Source: Tissierella praeacuta DSM 18095
Lineage (GTDB): Bacteria; Bacillota; Clostridia; Tissierellales; Tissierellaceae
Direction: 5' to 3'
Assembly (NCBI RefSeq): GCF_900128955.1
Contig: NZ_FQTY01000019.1
Location: 1-56,192, forward strand
DNA: 56,192 nt
The notes beneath the pieces are model-generated. The model saw nothing but the letters and a program-made list of their open reading frames with translations, was not told where the DNA came from and ran no database searches. A program made the translations under genes and the position numbers. Numbering within the stretch: position 1 is the stretch's first letter; the number at the start of each line of letters is the position of its first letter. Of this stretch, positions 24,853 to 33,573 are shown piece after piece.

Positions 24853-27003
24853 ATGGGTTTAACTAGCACATCCACAGGAATAGGAATTTTAGAACAAGAA
24901 CTTAAAATTGAAAAAAACTCATTTGATGATAAGGTTATAGCCTTAGGTGGAAATCCTAACGTAGGTAAGTCTACAGTTTTCAACAGTCTAACAGGACTAA
25001 ATCAACATACTGGTAACTGGCCAGGGAAAACAGTTACAAATGCACATGGAAATTACTTATATAAAGATAGTAATTTTATCTTAGTAGATATACCAGGCAC
25101 ATATTCTTTAATGTCAAATTCTATAGAGGAAGAAGTTGCTAGAGATTTCATATGTTTTGGAAATCCAGATGCAACAGTAATTGTTGTAGATGCCACTTGC
25201 TTAGAAAGAAATCTCAATCTTGTATTACAAACCTTAGAAATTACTTCCAAAGCAGTAGTATGTGTTAATCTTATGGATGAAGCAAAAAGAAAAGGTATAA
25301 AAATAGACTTAGAAGAACTATCTAAAGAACTTGGTGTTCCTGTCGTAGGAACCAGCGCTATTAAAGGAAAAGGATTACAAGATTTGATGAATTCCGTTTA
25401 TAATATAGCCTTTGATAAAGTCAAATTAAATCCTATAAAAATTCAATATGAAGAATCAATTGAAAAAGCTATATCTAACATTGAAGCAATACTAAAGCCA
25501 TTAATTGGAAACAGATTAAATACTCGATGGGTTGCACTAAAACTTATTGATGGAGATATTACGTTAATCAACTCTATAAATAAATATCTTGGATTTAATT
25601 TAATGGATAAAAAGGATCTAGTAGCTCAAATTCATAACTCAAGAAAATCTCTAAATGAAGAAGGAATTACTCATGATATACTTCGTGATAAAATAGTTAG
25701 TCATTTAGTCAATATTTCAGAAAACATTAGCAACAAAGTTGTTTCTTTTAAAAATGAGAACTATAATAATTTTGATAGAAAAATAGATAAATATCTTACA
25801 TCAAAGAAAATAGGAATTCCTATTATGATTTGTCTTTTAGCCTTAGTTTTCTGGATAACTATTACAGGTGCTAATTACCCATCCGAAATGATTGCTAAAG
25901 GATTATTTTGGCTGGAAGATAAAATCACGTTAGTTTTTATATGGATGGGTGCCCCCACTTGGTTACATGAAATGCTAGTTTTAGGAGTTTATCGAACTCT
26001 TGCCTGGGTAGTTTCTGTTATGCTCCCACCTATGGCTATATTTTTCCCATTATTCACATTGCTTGAAGATTTAGGTTACCTTCCTAGAGTTGCCTTCAAT
26101 CTAGATAACTTTTTCAAAAAATCCTGTGCTTGTGGAAAGCAAGCTCTTACTATGTGCATGGGTTTTGGTTGCAATGCCGCAGGTATAATTGGCTGCAGAA
26201 TAATTGACTCCCCACGTGAACGGCTAATAGCAATTATCACCAATAACTTTGTACCTTGTAATGGAAGATTTCCTATATTAATAGCCATCATTTCAATGTT
26301 CTTTGCTGGAGCTATAGGAGGTCCTTTTGAATCTATACTATTAACATTAATTCTTACTAGTGTTATAATTCTAGGTATTATAATGACATTGATAGTATCT
26401 AAAATATTATCCAATACAATACTTAAAGGAATCCCCTCAAATTTCACCTTAGAATTACCGCCTTATAGAAAACCACAAGTAGGTAAAATAATAGTACATT
26501 CAATCTTTGATAGAACCTTATTCGTTTTAGGTCGAGCAATCGTAGTAGCTATACCTGCTGGTCTAGTTATATGGATTATGGCAAATATTTATATTGGAAA
26601 TTCAAGCATATTGACTCACTCTGCAAACTTTCTAGACCCATTTGGAAAATTAATTGGATTAGATGGTTATATATTAATGGCATTTATTTTAGGTTTTCCA
26701 GCAAATGAAATAGTTATCCCAATAATAATTATGAGTTACATGGCTACTGGTTCTCTACTTGAATTAGATAGTCTAGTACATTTAAAGGAACTTCTTATTT
26801 CCAATGGCTGGACTTGGTTAACAGCTGTATGTGTAATGCTATTTTCATTAATGCATTGGCCTTGTGCCACTACATGTCTTACTATAAAGAAAGAAACTCA
26901 GAGCCTAAAATGGACTATTGTTTCTTTCCTTGTACCCACTATAACTGGAATTGTGATTTGTTTTTTAGTAGCAAATAGTATTAGATTAATTGGTTTAATT
27001 TGA
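24853..27003 (+). CDS. feoB: Ferrous iron transporter B
   Basis: This 716-residue Fe(II) permease has an N-terminal GTPase: G1 GNPNVGKST at 33-41, the switch GNWPGKTV near 54-61, G3 DIPGTYS at 79-85 and G4 NLMD near 139. A helical GDI-like domain (about 190-290) follows, then about eight to ten membrane helices with two Gate motifs and the conserved Cys in CACGKQALTMCMGFGCNAAG. The N-terminal roughly 25 residues before the G domain form a short extension. ATG start with AGGAGG upstream. Operon with feoA. It would import Fe2+ needed for the many Fe-S enzymes of an anaerobe. Confidence 0.97.
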   Translation: MGLTSTSTGIGILEQELKIEKNSFDDKVIALGGNPNVGKSTVFNSLTGLNQHTGNWPGKTVTNAHGNYLYKDSNFILVDIPGTYSLMSNSIEEEVARDFICFGNPDATVIVVDATCLERNLNLVLQTLEITSKAVVCVNLMDEAKRKGIKIDLEELSKELGVPVVGTSAIKGKGLQDLMNSVYNIAFDKVKLNPIKIQYEESIEKAISNIEAILKPLIGNRLNTRWVALKLIDGDITLINSINKYLGFNLMDKKDLVAQIHNSRKSLNEEGITHDILRDKIVSHLVNISENISNKVVSFKNENYNNFDRKIDKYLTSKKIGIPIMICLLALVFWITITGANYPSEMIAKGLFWLEDKITLVFIWMGAPTWLHEMLVLGVYRTLAWVVSVMLPPMAIFFPLFTLLEDLGYLPRVAFNLDNFFKKSCACGKQALTMCMGFGCNAAGIIGCRIIDSPRERLIAIITNNFVPCNGRFPILIAIISMFFAGAIGGPFESILLTLILTSVIILGIIMTLIVSKILSNTILKGIPSNFTLELPPYRKPQVGKIIVHSIFDRTLFVLGRAIVVAIPAGLVIWIMANIYIGNSSILTHSANFLDPFGKLIGLDGYILMAFILGFPANEIVIPIIIMSYMATGSLLELDSLVHLKELLISNGWTWLTAVCVMLFSLMHWPCATTCLTIKKETQSLKWTIVSFLVPTITGIVICFLVANSIRLIGLI

Positions 27004-27013
27004 TTTTAGTAAT

Positions 27014-27051
27014 ATAAAACTAAGCTAAGATAATTCTTAGCTTAGTTTTAT
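27014..27051. terminator. Bidirectional terminator between feoB and the activase module
   Basis: A perfect 17-bp stem, 27014-27030 with 27035-27051, overlaps the activase stop codon, with T-rich ends on both strands. Confidence 0.85.
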
Positions 27052-28004
27052 ATTGCCATTTTATTACTCCATTTTCCACATCTATCCCCAAAACATCCAA
27101 TATTACTATTATTCTCGTTGATTGTAACTACTTCACATCTATTTGCACATCCGTTACATTCAAAACTTTTAGAAATAAATTTATTTTCAGCAAGATTAAA
27201 GCCTTTAAAATTAGTTTTTCCATTTCTTTCAGCTGCTTCCCTACCTATTATTGCTGCACCTATAGATCCCATAACATTATAATGCTCTGGAACAAATATC
27301 TCAAAACCTAAAGCACTTTCAAATGCTGACCTTATCCCCTTATTTGCAGCAACTCCTCCTTGGAAAAACACCTTAGGCATGATTTCCTTGCCCTTCCCAA
27401 TATTATTAAGATAATTTCTAACTAAAGCATCACAAAGTCCTCTTATTATGTCAGATTTATTATATCCTAACTGCTGTTTATGTATCATGTCTGACTCAGC
27501 AAAAACTGCACATCTTCCAGCAATTCTCACAGAAGTGTTTGATTGCAATGCATAATCTCCAAACTCTTCTATTGGAATATCAAGTCTTTCTGCCTGCCTA
27601 TCAATAAATGAACCTGTACCAGCTGCACAAACAGTATTCATCCCAAAATCAGATACTACTCCATTTCTTAAGATAATAATCTTTGAGTCCTGCCCTCCAA
27701 TTTCAATTATTGTTCTTACATCCTTATCTATTTCAAGAGCTGCAACTGCATGAGTTGTTATTTCATTCTTTATTGCATCGGCTCCTATTAATGTAGCAGC
27801 TATATGCCTGCCACTTCCCGTAGTACCTGCTCCTCCAATTTCAATATTACTATATTTATCTTTTAATATTTTCAGACCATCTTGTACGGCTTTTATTGGA
27901 CTTCCTTTAGTTCGTAAATATATTTTTTCTATTACATCCATTTTATTATCTAATATTACAAGATTCGTACTTACTGAACCTACATCAACTCCAAGATAAT
28001 GCAT
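27048..28004 (-). CDS. 2-hydroxyacyl-CoA dehydratase activase (BadF/BadG/HgdC-type ATPase)
   Basis: 318 residues of the ASKHA fold, starting MHYLGVDVGSVSTNLVIL with its phosphate-binding loop. The cysteines in NTVCAAGTGSFIDRQ and GRCAVFAESDMIH bind the [4Fe-4S] cluster at the dimer interface. ATP-driven electron transfer from such activases fires radical dehydratases or related reductases. A C-terminal Cys-rich tail (CNGCANRC, then GCFGDRCG) is extra to HgdC and typical of the large multidomain activases. ATG at 28004 follows AAGGAG; a longer frame is less likely. It overlaps the 3' end of the next upstream gene by 20 bp, so it is coupled. Confidence 0.88.
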   Translation of the reverse strand: MHYLGVDVGSVSTNLVILDNKMDVIEKIYLRTKGSPIKAVQDGLKILKDKYSNIEIGGAGTTGSGRHIAATLIGADAIKNEITTHAVAALEIDKDVRTIIEIGGQDSKIIILRNGVVSDFGMNTVCAAGTGSFIDRQAERLDIPIEEFGDYALQSNTSVRIAGRCAVFAESDMIHKQQLGYNKSDIIRGLCDALVRNYLNNIGKGKEIMPKVFFQGGVAANKGIRSAFESALGFEIFVPEHYNVMGSIGAAIIGREAAERNGKTNFKGFNLAENKFISKSFECNGCANRCEVVTINENNSNIGCFGDRCGKWSNKMAI

Positions 28005-29082
28005 ATCTCCTTCTCCTTTCAAGCAAGTCTACAAATGCTTCAATCCTAGTAACAAGACCAGCCTCACCAGTCATTTCATCAACTACAAGGGACATTATAG
28101 GAAAATCTTTATCCTTTGATATTGTAGGAAGGATTGCTTTGGAAACTATTTCTGGCATACACCCCATTGGAAATATTTGAATAGCCCCATCAAATCCTTC
28201 TTCATAAGCCAAAACTGCCTCGCCGATACACTCCCTTGCATGACCTCCTATTCCAAGGTTAAGATATTCCTTTGCTCCCTTTTTTATATCAAGTGAATTT
28301 AATTTAGTAGGAACTAATATCATATCTTTAACCCACCAACTAGGAGTTAATTTTCTTGATGTTGTAACTCCATAATCCATCAACTTATCTTCAATATATA
28401 AGTTTGAAAATGGCTCAATTACAGTATAAATTTCACCAATTATAGCTATTTTTATGGGATTTTTATCTTTATCTATCTCTATACTACTTAAACTATCTTT
28501 ATAACCTTCTAGTAAATTAATCATTTCTTTAGGACTATTACATTTTAAAGCCTCTTTTTTACAGCTATTTAATATTCTTTTACATTGACCATTGACCTTT
28601 TCATATCCAGCTAAATAATGAGCCTCTGACTCTATTTCATCAATTAGATTTATTACCTTCTTTGCATCAGTCAAAACCTTTAGCTTTTGATATTTTGACT
28701 TACTACTTTGGGAAGACAACTTATTTATTCTATTATATAACTCTTTAATTCCTATATCTCTTGGAGCATCAATTACTATAAAATCTAAATTATACTTAAG
28801 TTTTTTTAATAAATTTATTTGCAATTCACAGTATTCTCCGAATCTACATGGCCCACAGCTTCCTGTAATTATTACTGTATCTGCTCCCTTTTCAATTGCT
28901 TGTATATAATTACCTATCATTATTTTAAATGGTAAACACATTTCTTCTGGAGAATATAAAGAACCAATTTCCAGGGCTTCTTTATTACTTAATGGGGGCA
29001 TTATATAGTCTATTTCCAGTCCATCAAATAATGCCTTCGCAGCTAAATATACATTCCCTAAATGTGGAGCTGTTATTTTCAT
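27985..29082 (-). CDS. Activase-associated protein (2-hydroxyacyl-CoA dehydratase/DUF2229-like)
   Basis: The 365-residue protein has the HgdB-like fold of acyl-CoA dehydratase activase-related proteins. Seen in it are SLYSPEEMCLPFKIMIGNYIQAIEKGADTVIITGSCGPCRFGEYC, with three Cys positioned to bind an Fe-S cluster, PMGCMPEIVSKAILP and the tail DEMTGEAGLVTRIEAFVDLLE. The same tail ends the next gene, so the pair arose by duplication. In other bacteria these pieces are fused with the activase into one very large protein; here they are three separate genes. The natural acceptor substrate is unknown. Confidence 0.8.
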   Translation of the reverse strand: MKITAPHLGNVYLAAKALFDGLEIDYIMPPLSNKEALEIGSLYSPEEMCLPFKIMIGNYIQAIEKGADTVIITGSCGPCRFGEYCELQINLLKKLKYNLDFIVIDAPRDIGIKELYNRINKLSSQSSKSKYQKLKVLTDAKKVINLIDEIESEAHYLAGYEKVNGQCKRILNSCKKEALKCNSPKEMINLLEGYKDSLSSIEIDKDKNPIKIAIIGEIYTVIEPFSNLYIEDKLMDYGVTTSRKLTPSWWVKDMILVPTKLNSLDIKKGAKEYLNLGIGGHARECIGEAVLAYEEGFDGAIQIFPMGCMPEIVSKAILPTISKDKDFPIMSLVVDEMTGEAGLVTRIEAFVDLLERRRRYALSWS

Positions 29083-29086
29083 CTTA

Positions 29087-29974
29087 TTAACTCCTTTCCA
29101 ACATATCTACAAATGCTTCTATTCTTGTATCAAGACCTGCCTCACCAGTATGTTCATCTACCTTCAATATCATAAAAGGAAAACCCCCTATTTTGTCCCT
29201 AATAAGTTCAACTACTACAGAATCTATTCCACACGCAAAGGAAGATATATATATAATTCCATCTACCATCTTTTCTCTAGATACATTTGCTGTAAAACCA
29301 TAGGAATTTCTTGCAAATGTCCAAAAAGGTTTTTTATATAAGTTTTTAACTTCCATATCTATTAATTTATCATCAATAGATTCCTCTGTTATAACACCTA
29401 CTCCTAACTCATTAAGCTTTTCTATTATATTCATATTAATAAATTTATCGTAAATATTATATGGATGTCCTGCCAAAGCAACTCTCAATTTATAATTCTC
29501 ATCTTTTATACCTTGTTTATGGTTTTTCTGCTCATTCAAGGCAATATTAAATGCTTTTCTTATTTTAGAGCCGTCTTCTGTTATTTTACTTCCCGCTCCT
29601 TCCGCCCAACTATATAGTTTTTTCTTTGATATAGCATAAATAGGTTCTATAATTGTTTGGGGAATATCTGGTATACTATTTAAAACCATTTCAGGAAGTC
29701 CACAAAACTTTGGACATATATATTCTCTTTTCCTGACCTGCATTATTCTAGGAATTATAATAATGTCAGCCCTATCCTTTAATGAATAAACATGTCCATG
29801 AAATACCTTAACTGGAAGGCAAGCTTCGTCTACTGAATATTTAATACCTTCATTTAATATTTCCGTATTAGTATCAGGTGAAACAATTACTTCTGCTCCC
29901 AATTCAGAGAAAAATGTCTGTAAAAAAGGATGATATTTATAATATAATAATCCTTTAGGAATTCCTACCTTCAT
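29087..29974 (-). CDS. Activase-associated protein (DUF2229/HgdB-like), first gene of module
   Basis: The 295-residue protein begins MKVGIPKGLLYYKYHPFLQTFFSELGAEVIVSP, the hallmark N terminus of the DUF2229 part of large CoA-dehydratase activases. Then come DEACLPVKVFHGHV, YICPKFCGLPEM, SSFACGIDSVV and a tail DEHTGEAGLDTRIEAFVDMLE nearly identical to that of its neighbour. The Cys residues may ligate Fe-S. ATG start with GGAGG upstream. It is followed after 4 bp by the second copy and then the activase; no dehydratase subunit genes follow. Confidence 0.8.
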   Translation of the reverse strand: MKVGIPKGLLYYKYHPFLQTFFSELGAEVIVSPDTNTEILNEGIKYSVDEACLPVKVFHGHVYSLKDRADIIIIPRIMQVRKREYICPKFCGLPEMVLNSIPDIPQTIIEPIYAISKKKLYSWAEGAGSKITEDGSKIRKAFNIALNEQKNHKQGIKDENYKLRVALAGHPYNIYDKFINMNIIEKLNELGVGVITEESIDDKLIDMEVKNLYKKPFWTFARNSYGFTANVSREKMVDGIIYISSFACGIDSVVVELIRDKIGGFPFMILKVDEHTGEAGLDTRIEAFVDMLERS

Positions 29975-30146
29975 ATTTACCTCCTCTATAAATTAAGATT
30001 ACATCTGTATATTATTGGCATAATTCCAAAAAGTATTCAACTATACAAATGAATTCCATAATTCTAAATAAAAAGTTACCTACCAACACATCATTAAAAT
30101 AAATTTCTTTAAAACCACTTTATAAAAGAGTTTTAAAACAAAAAAC

Positions 30147-30178
30147 CTATAGACTTAATACTTATAATTAGTCTATAG
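30147..30178 (-). terminator. Terminator of the liv operon
   Basis: CTATAGACT (30147-30155) pairs with AGTCTATAG (30170-30178), followed by GTTTTTTG on the minus strand. Confidence 0.8.
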
Positions 30179-30189
30179 ATTTTATAAAA

Positions 30190-30894
30190 TTATCCTTCAA
30201 GATAGGCCTTTTTAACTCTTTCATCTGCTACTAATTTTTTTGCATTGCCTTCTATTTCAATTTCTCCATTTCTGATTATATAAGCTCTATCTGCAGCATT
30301 AAGTGCCATATTTGCATTTTGTTCTACTAATAAAATTGTAGTTCCATCTTCATTTATATTTTTTATAATAGAAAATATCTCCTTTACTATTATAGGAGCA
30401 AGCCCCATAGAAGGTTCATCTAATAAAAGTAAATTTGGTCTTGACATCAAAGCACGACCTATTGCAAGCATTTGCTGTTCTCCACCAGATAGTGTTCCTG
30501 CCATTTGCTCTTTTCTTTCCAGAAGCCTAGGAAATAAGGAAAACACTTTATCAAAATCTTTCTTTATTTCTTCTTTATCATTTCTTATATAAGCTCCCAT
30601 TTCCAAATTTTCCATTACACTCATTTTAGAAAATATTCTTCTTCCTTCTGGAACATGAGATATACCTAATTTAACAATATCTGGGGCATTTAAATCATTT
30701 AGATTTTCCCCATTTAACTTTATTTCTCCACTTTTAGGTTTCTCCATTCCTGATATAGCTTTTAATGTTGTACTTTTACCAGCTCCATTTGCACCAATAA
30801 GCGTAACTATTTCTCCCTTTTCAATTTTTAGACTTATATTTTTAAGTGCATGGATAGCTCCATAATAAACATTTACATTTGAAAGTTCTAGCAT
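30190..30894 (-). CDS. livF: Branched-chain amino acid ABC transporter ATPase LivF
   Basis: 234 residues with Walker A GANGAGKST near residue 34, signature LSGGEQQMLAIGRALM and Walker B LLLLDEPSMGLAP, followed by the H-loop-like VEQN characteristic of LivF. It powers import of Leu/Ile/Val with LivG at the inner face of the membrane. It overlaps the livG stop by 7 bp. Last gene of livJHMGF. Confidence 0.95.
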   Translation of the reverse strand: MLELSNVNVYYGAIHALKNISLKIEKGEIVTLIGANGAGKSTTLKAISGMEKPKSGEIKLNGENLNDLNAPDIVKLGISHVPEGRRIFSKMSVMENLEMGAYIRNDKEEIKKDFDKVFSLFPRLLERKEQMAGTLSGGEQQMLAIGRALMSRPNLLLLDEPSMGLAPIIVKEIFSIIKNINEDGTTILLVEQNANMALNAADRAYIIRNGEIEIEGNAKKLVADERVKKAYLEG

Positions 30895-31670
30895 TGTGCA
30901 GCCTCCTCACCTAGATAGGCCTTAATTACTCTTTCATTTTTTTGTATCTCTTTTGGTGTTCCACTTGCCACTAAATTTCCATAATCAAATACAAATATTC
31001 TTTCACAAATATTCATAACCAAAGACATATCATGTTCTATAAGAATTATCGTAAGATCAAAAGTTTCTCTTATCCATTTAATTAAAAAATTAAGCTCCTT
31101 TGTTTCTTTGGGATTCATTCCTGCTGCTGGCTCATCTAATAAAAGTATCTTAGGTTTTGCAGCTAAAGCTCTTGCAATTTCAAGTCTCCTTTGATCTCCA
31201 TAAGGAAGATTCTTTGCAAATTCATCTTTCTTATCTAATAAATTAAACTTACTTAAAAGCTCTATTGCTTCATCATAAGTATTTCTTTCAGTTTTATAAT
31301 ATGAAGGTAGCTTAAATAAAGCTGAGGCTACACCATATTTCAAACCATTATGAAACCCAATAAGTACATTGTCAAGTACCGTCATATTTTGAAAAAGTCT
31401 TATGTTTTGAAAAGTTCTAGAGATTCCATAATGAGTAATTTTATGGGGTTTTAAATCTTTAGTAACTACTTTTTTCTCTAAATCATAAACTATTTCTCCT
31501 GATGTAGGAGTATATATTCCCGTTAATAAATTAAAAAATGTTGTCTTTCCAGCACCATTTGGCCCTATTAGACCAATGATTTCTCCCTTCTCTATGTCTA
31601 AACTAACATCTGATACTGCTTTAATACCACCAAAATTCTTGGATAGATTACTTACTTTCAACACTGACAT
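30888..31670 (-). CDS. livG: Branched-chain amino acid ABC transporter ATPase LivG
   Basis: The 260-residue ATPase has Walker A GPNGAGKTTFFN, LivG-specific GISRTFQNIRLFQNMTVLDNV, and Walker B ILLLDEPAAGMNPKE with H-loop LIEHDMSLVM. In place of the canonical LSGG the signature reads LPYGDQRRLEIARAL, which is normal for LivG. It pairs with LivF. It overlaps livM by 23 bp. Confidence 0.95.
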   Translation of the reverse strand: MSVLKVSNLSKNFGGIKAVSDVSLDIEKGEIIGLIGPNGAGKTTFFNLLTGIYTPTSGEIVYDLEKKVVTKDLKPHKITHYGISRTFQNIRLFQNMTVLDNVLIGFHNGLKYGVASALFKLPSYYKTERNTYDEAIELLSKFNLLDKKDEFAKNLPYGDQRRLEIARALAAKPKILLLDEPAAGMNPKETKELNFLIKWIRETFDLTIILIEHDMSLVMNICERIFVFDYGNLVASGTPKEIQKNERVIKAYLGEEAAQC

Positions 31671-32598
31671 TTTTTATTCCCCCCTTCTTTAATAACTTAA
31701 ATTCTTCTTTGCCTAAAAGTCCTGTTGGTCTATAAATCATTATAGAAAATAGAATAAGTGAGTAAATTACCATTCTAAGCTCTGGTATTCTCTGAAGGAA
31801 TAATGAAATCACAGATAAAGCAATTGCACCAACTATTGAACCTGCAATACTTCCCATTCCACCAAATACAACAATTACTAATATATCAATGGATTTCATA
31901 AATCCAAAAGAATCAGGTTTTATAAAGTAAAAATAATTAGCATAAAGTGAGCCTGCAATTCCTGCAAAAAATGCTCCAATGGAAAAAGCTAATACTTTAT
32001 AAAAAGTAGTATTAACACCCATAGCCTCAGCTGCTATTTCATCTTCCCTTATGGATATACATGCTCTTCCATGATATGAATTAATAAAATGTTTTATTAA
32101 CAGTATTGTGGCTACTGTCATGAAAAAAATCCAAGTCCAATTTGTATATTGTGGAATATCATTAAATCCAATAGCTCCGCCTATATATTCAGTATTTAGT
32201 GCTAAAATCCTAACTATCTCCCCAAATCCAAGTGTAGCTATAGCAAGATAATCACCCTTTAACCTCAACGTTGGAATTCCAATAATAACACCTGCAATTG
32301 CAGCCACAAGCCCAGATGCTAATATAGCTAATATAAAAGGTTGACCCAATTTAGCCGTAAGTATGGCCGATGTATATGCTCCTATTGACATAAAAGCTGC
32401 ATGCCCTAATGAAAATTGACCTGTAAATCCAGTAATTAAGTTTAAGCCAAGAGCCAAAATAATATTAATGCCAATTAGAAAAATATTTAATTGTAAATAA
32501 GAATCTATAATATTCCAATTTATTAAAACATTTACTAAAAAATAAATTGCTATTAACACACCAAAAATCGTGACATTTTTTTTATTTAATTCTTTCAT
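31648..32598 (-). CDS. livM: Branched-chain amino acid ABC permease LivM
   Basis: This 316-residue permease has about eight to ten membrane helices, with the LivM motif ALGLNLITGFTGQFSLGHAAFMSIGAY and the coupling segment GIPTLRLKGDYLAIATLGFGEIVR. It forms the translocation pore with LivH. ATG start with GGAGG upstream. It sits between livH and livG in the operon. Confidence 0.95.
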   Translation of the reverse strand: MKELNKKNVTIFGVLIAIYFLVNVLINWNIIDSYLQLNIFLIGINIILALGLNLITGFTGQFSLGHAAFMSIGAYTSAILTAKLGQPFILAILASGLVAAIAGVIIGIPTLRLKGDYLAIATLGFGEIVRILALNTEYIGGAIGFNDIPQYTNWTWIFFMTVATILLIKHFINSYHGRACISIREDEIAAEAMGVNTTFYKVLAFSIGAFFAGIAGSLYANYFYFIKPDSFGFMKSIDILVIVVFGGMGSIAGSIVGAIALSVISLFLQRIPELRMVIYSLILFSIMIYRPTGLLGKEEFKLLKKGGIKNVSVESK

Positions 32599-32609
32599 CT
32601 TTCTTCCTC

Positions 32610-33494
32610 CTATACCTTTTCTTTTACAGTCTTACCTAAAAGCCCATTAGGTTTTAATAATAAGACTATAATAAGTATTGAAAAGGCAACAGCATCCTTA
32701 AATACTGATCCTCCATAAGCAGAAACAAGGGTTTCAGTCATTCCAAGAAAAAATCCTCCAAATACTGCACCAGGAATAATTCCTATTCCTCCTAATACTG
32801 CTGCAACAAATGCTTTTAATCCAGGACCTGCTCCCATTAGAGGATTTATAGTATTGTAATATACTCCCACAAGAACCCCTGCTGCTCCTGCTAATGCAGA
32901 ACCAATAGCAAATGTAATTGATATAGTCTTATTTATATCTATTCCCATAAGCTCAGCAGCATCCTTATCAAGAGAAACAGCTCTCATGGCTTTGCCAACC
33001 TTTGTCTTATGAACTATATATTGAAGACCCATCATCAATATTATAGTTATTAGAATAATGTATATATTTTTTATATCTACTATAATTTTACCGTTAAATA
33101 AAGTAAGGATTTTACTCTTTAAAACTTCTGGAAATGTTCTTGTATCTGGTTTCACAAAATATACCATAATATATTGTAAAAATAAAGATACAGATATTGC
33201 AGTAATAAGAGCTGCAATTCTTGTTGAATTTCTTATAGGTTTATATGCTACCTTTTCTATTATCACTCCTAGAATACTACAAACTAACATAGATATTAAC
33301 AATGAAGGAAGAAAACCTAGTTTTAGAAAGGTTGTTAATGCAAATCCCACATATGCCCCCATCATATAAATATCTCCATGGGCAAAATTAATTAAATTTA
33401 TTATCCCATATACCATGGTATAACCTAATGCTATTAGAGCATATATACTTCCTAGCGATATCCCGTTTATTAATTGCTGTAATAGTTGTTTCAT
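32610..33494 (-). CDS. livH: Branched-chain amino acid ABC permease LivH
   Basis: The 294-residue permease has the LivH signature NGISLGSIYALIALGYTMVYGIINLINFAHGDIYMMGA at the N terminus and LGGIGIIPGAVFGGFFLGM near the end, with about eight helices. It is the partner of LivM. Separated from livJ by a hairpin that may set their expression ratio. Confidence 0.95.
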   Translation of the reverse strand: MKQLLQQLINGISLGSIYALIALGYTMVYGIINLINFAHGDIYMMGAYVGFALTTFLKLGFLPSLLISMLVCSILGVIIEKVAYKPIRNSTRIAALITAISVSLFLQYIMVYFVKPDTRTFPEVLKSKILTLFNGKIIVDIKNIYIILITIILMMGLQYIVHKTKVGKAMRAVSLDKDAAELMGIDINKTISITFAIGSALAGAAGVLVGVYYNTINPLMGAGPGLKAFVAAVLGGIGIIPGAVFGGFFLGMTETLVSAYGGSVFKDAVAFSILIIVLLLKPNGLLGKTVKEKV

Positions 33495-33522
33495 TTATAA
33501 CTTCCTTTCTATAAAAGTCTAT

Positions 33523-33568
33523 AAGAACAATGTCTTTAAATTTTCAACCATTTAAAGACATTGTTCTT
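33523..33568 (-). terminator. Intra-operon hairpin between livJ and livH
   Basis: A perfect 18-bp stem, 33523-33540 with 33551-33568, has a 10-base loop and no U-run on the minus strand. It is better read as a partial terminator or 3' stabiliser that keeps the binding-protein message more abundant than the permease message. Confidence 0.65.
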
Positions 33569-33573
33569 TATTC

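Noticed and set aside
26076-26447. Minus-strand 123-codon frame
   Set aside because: Antisense shadow within feoB.
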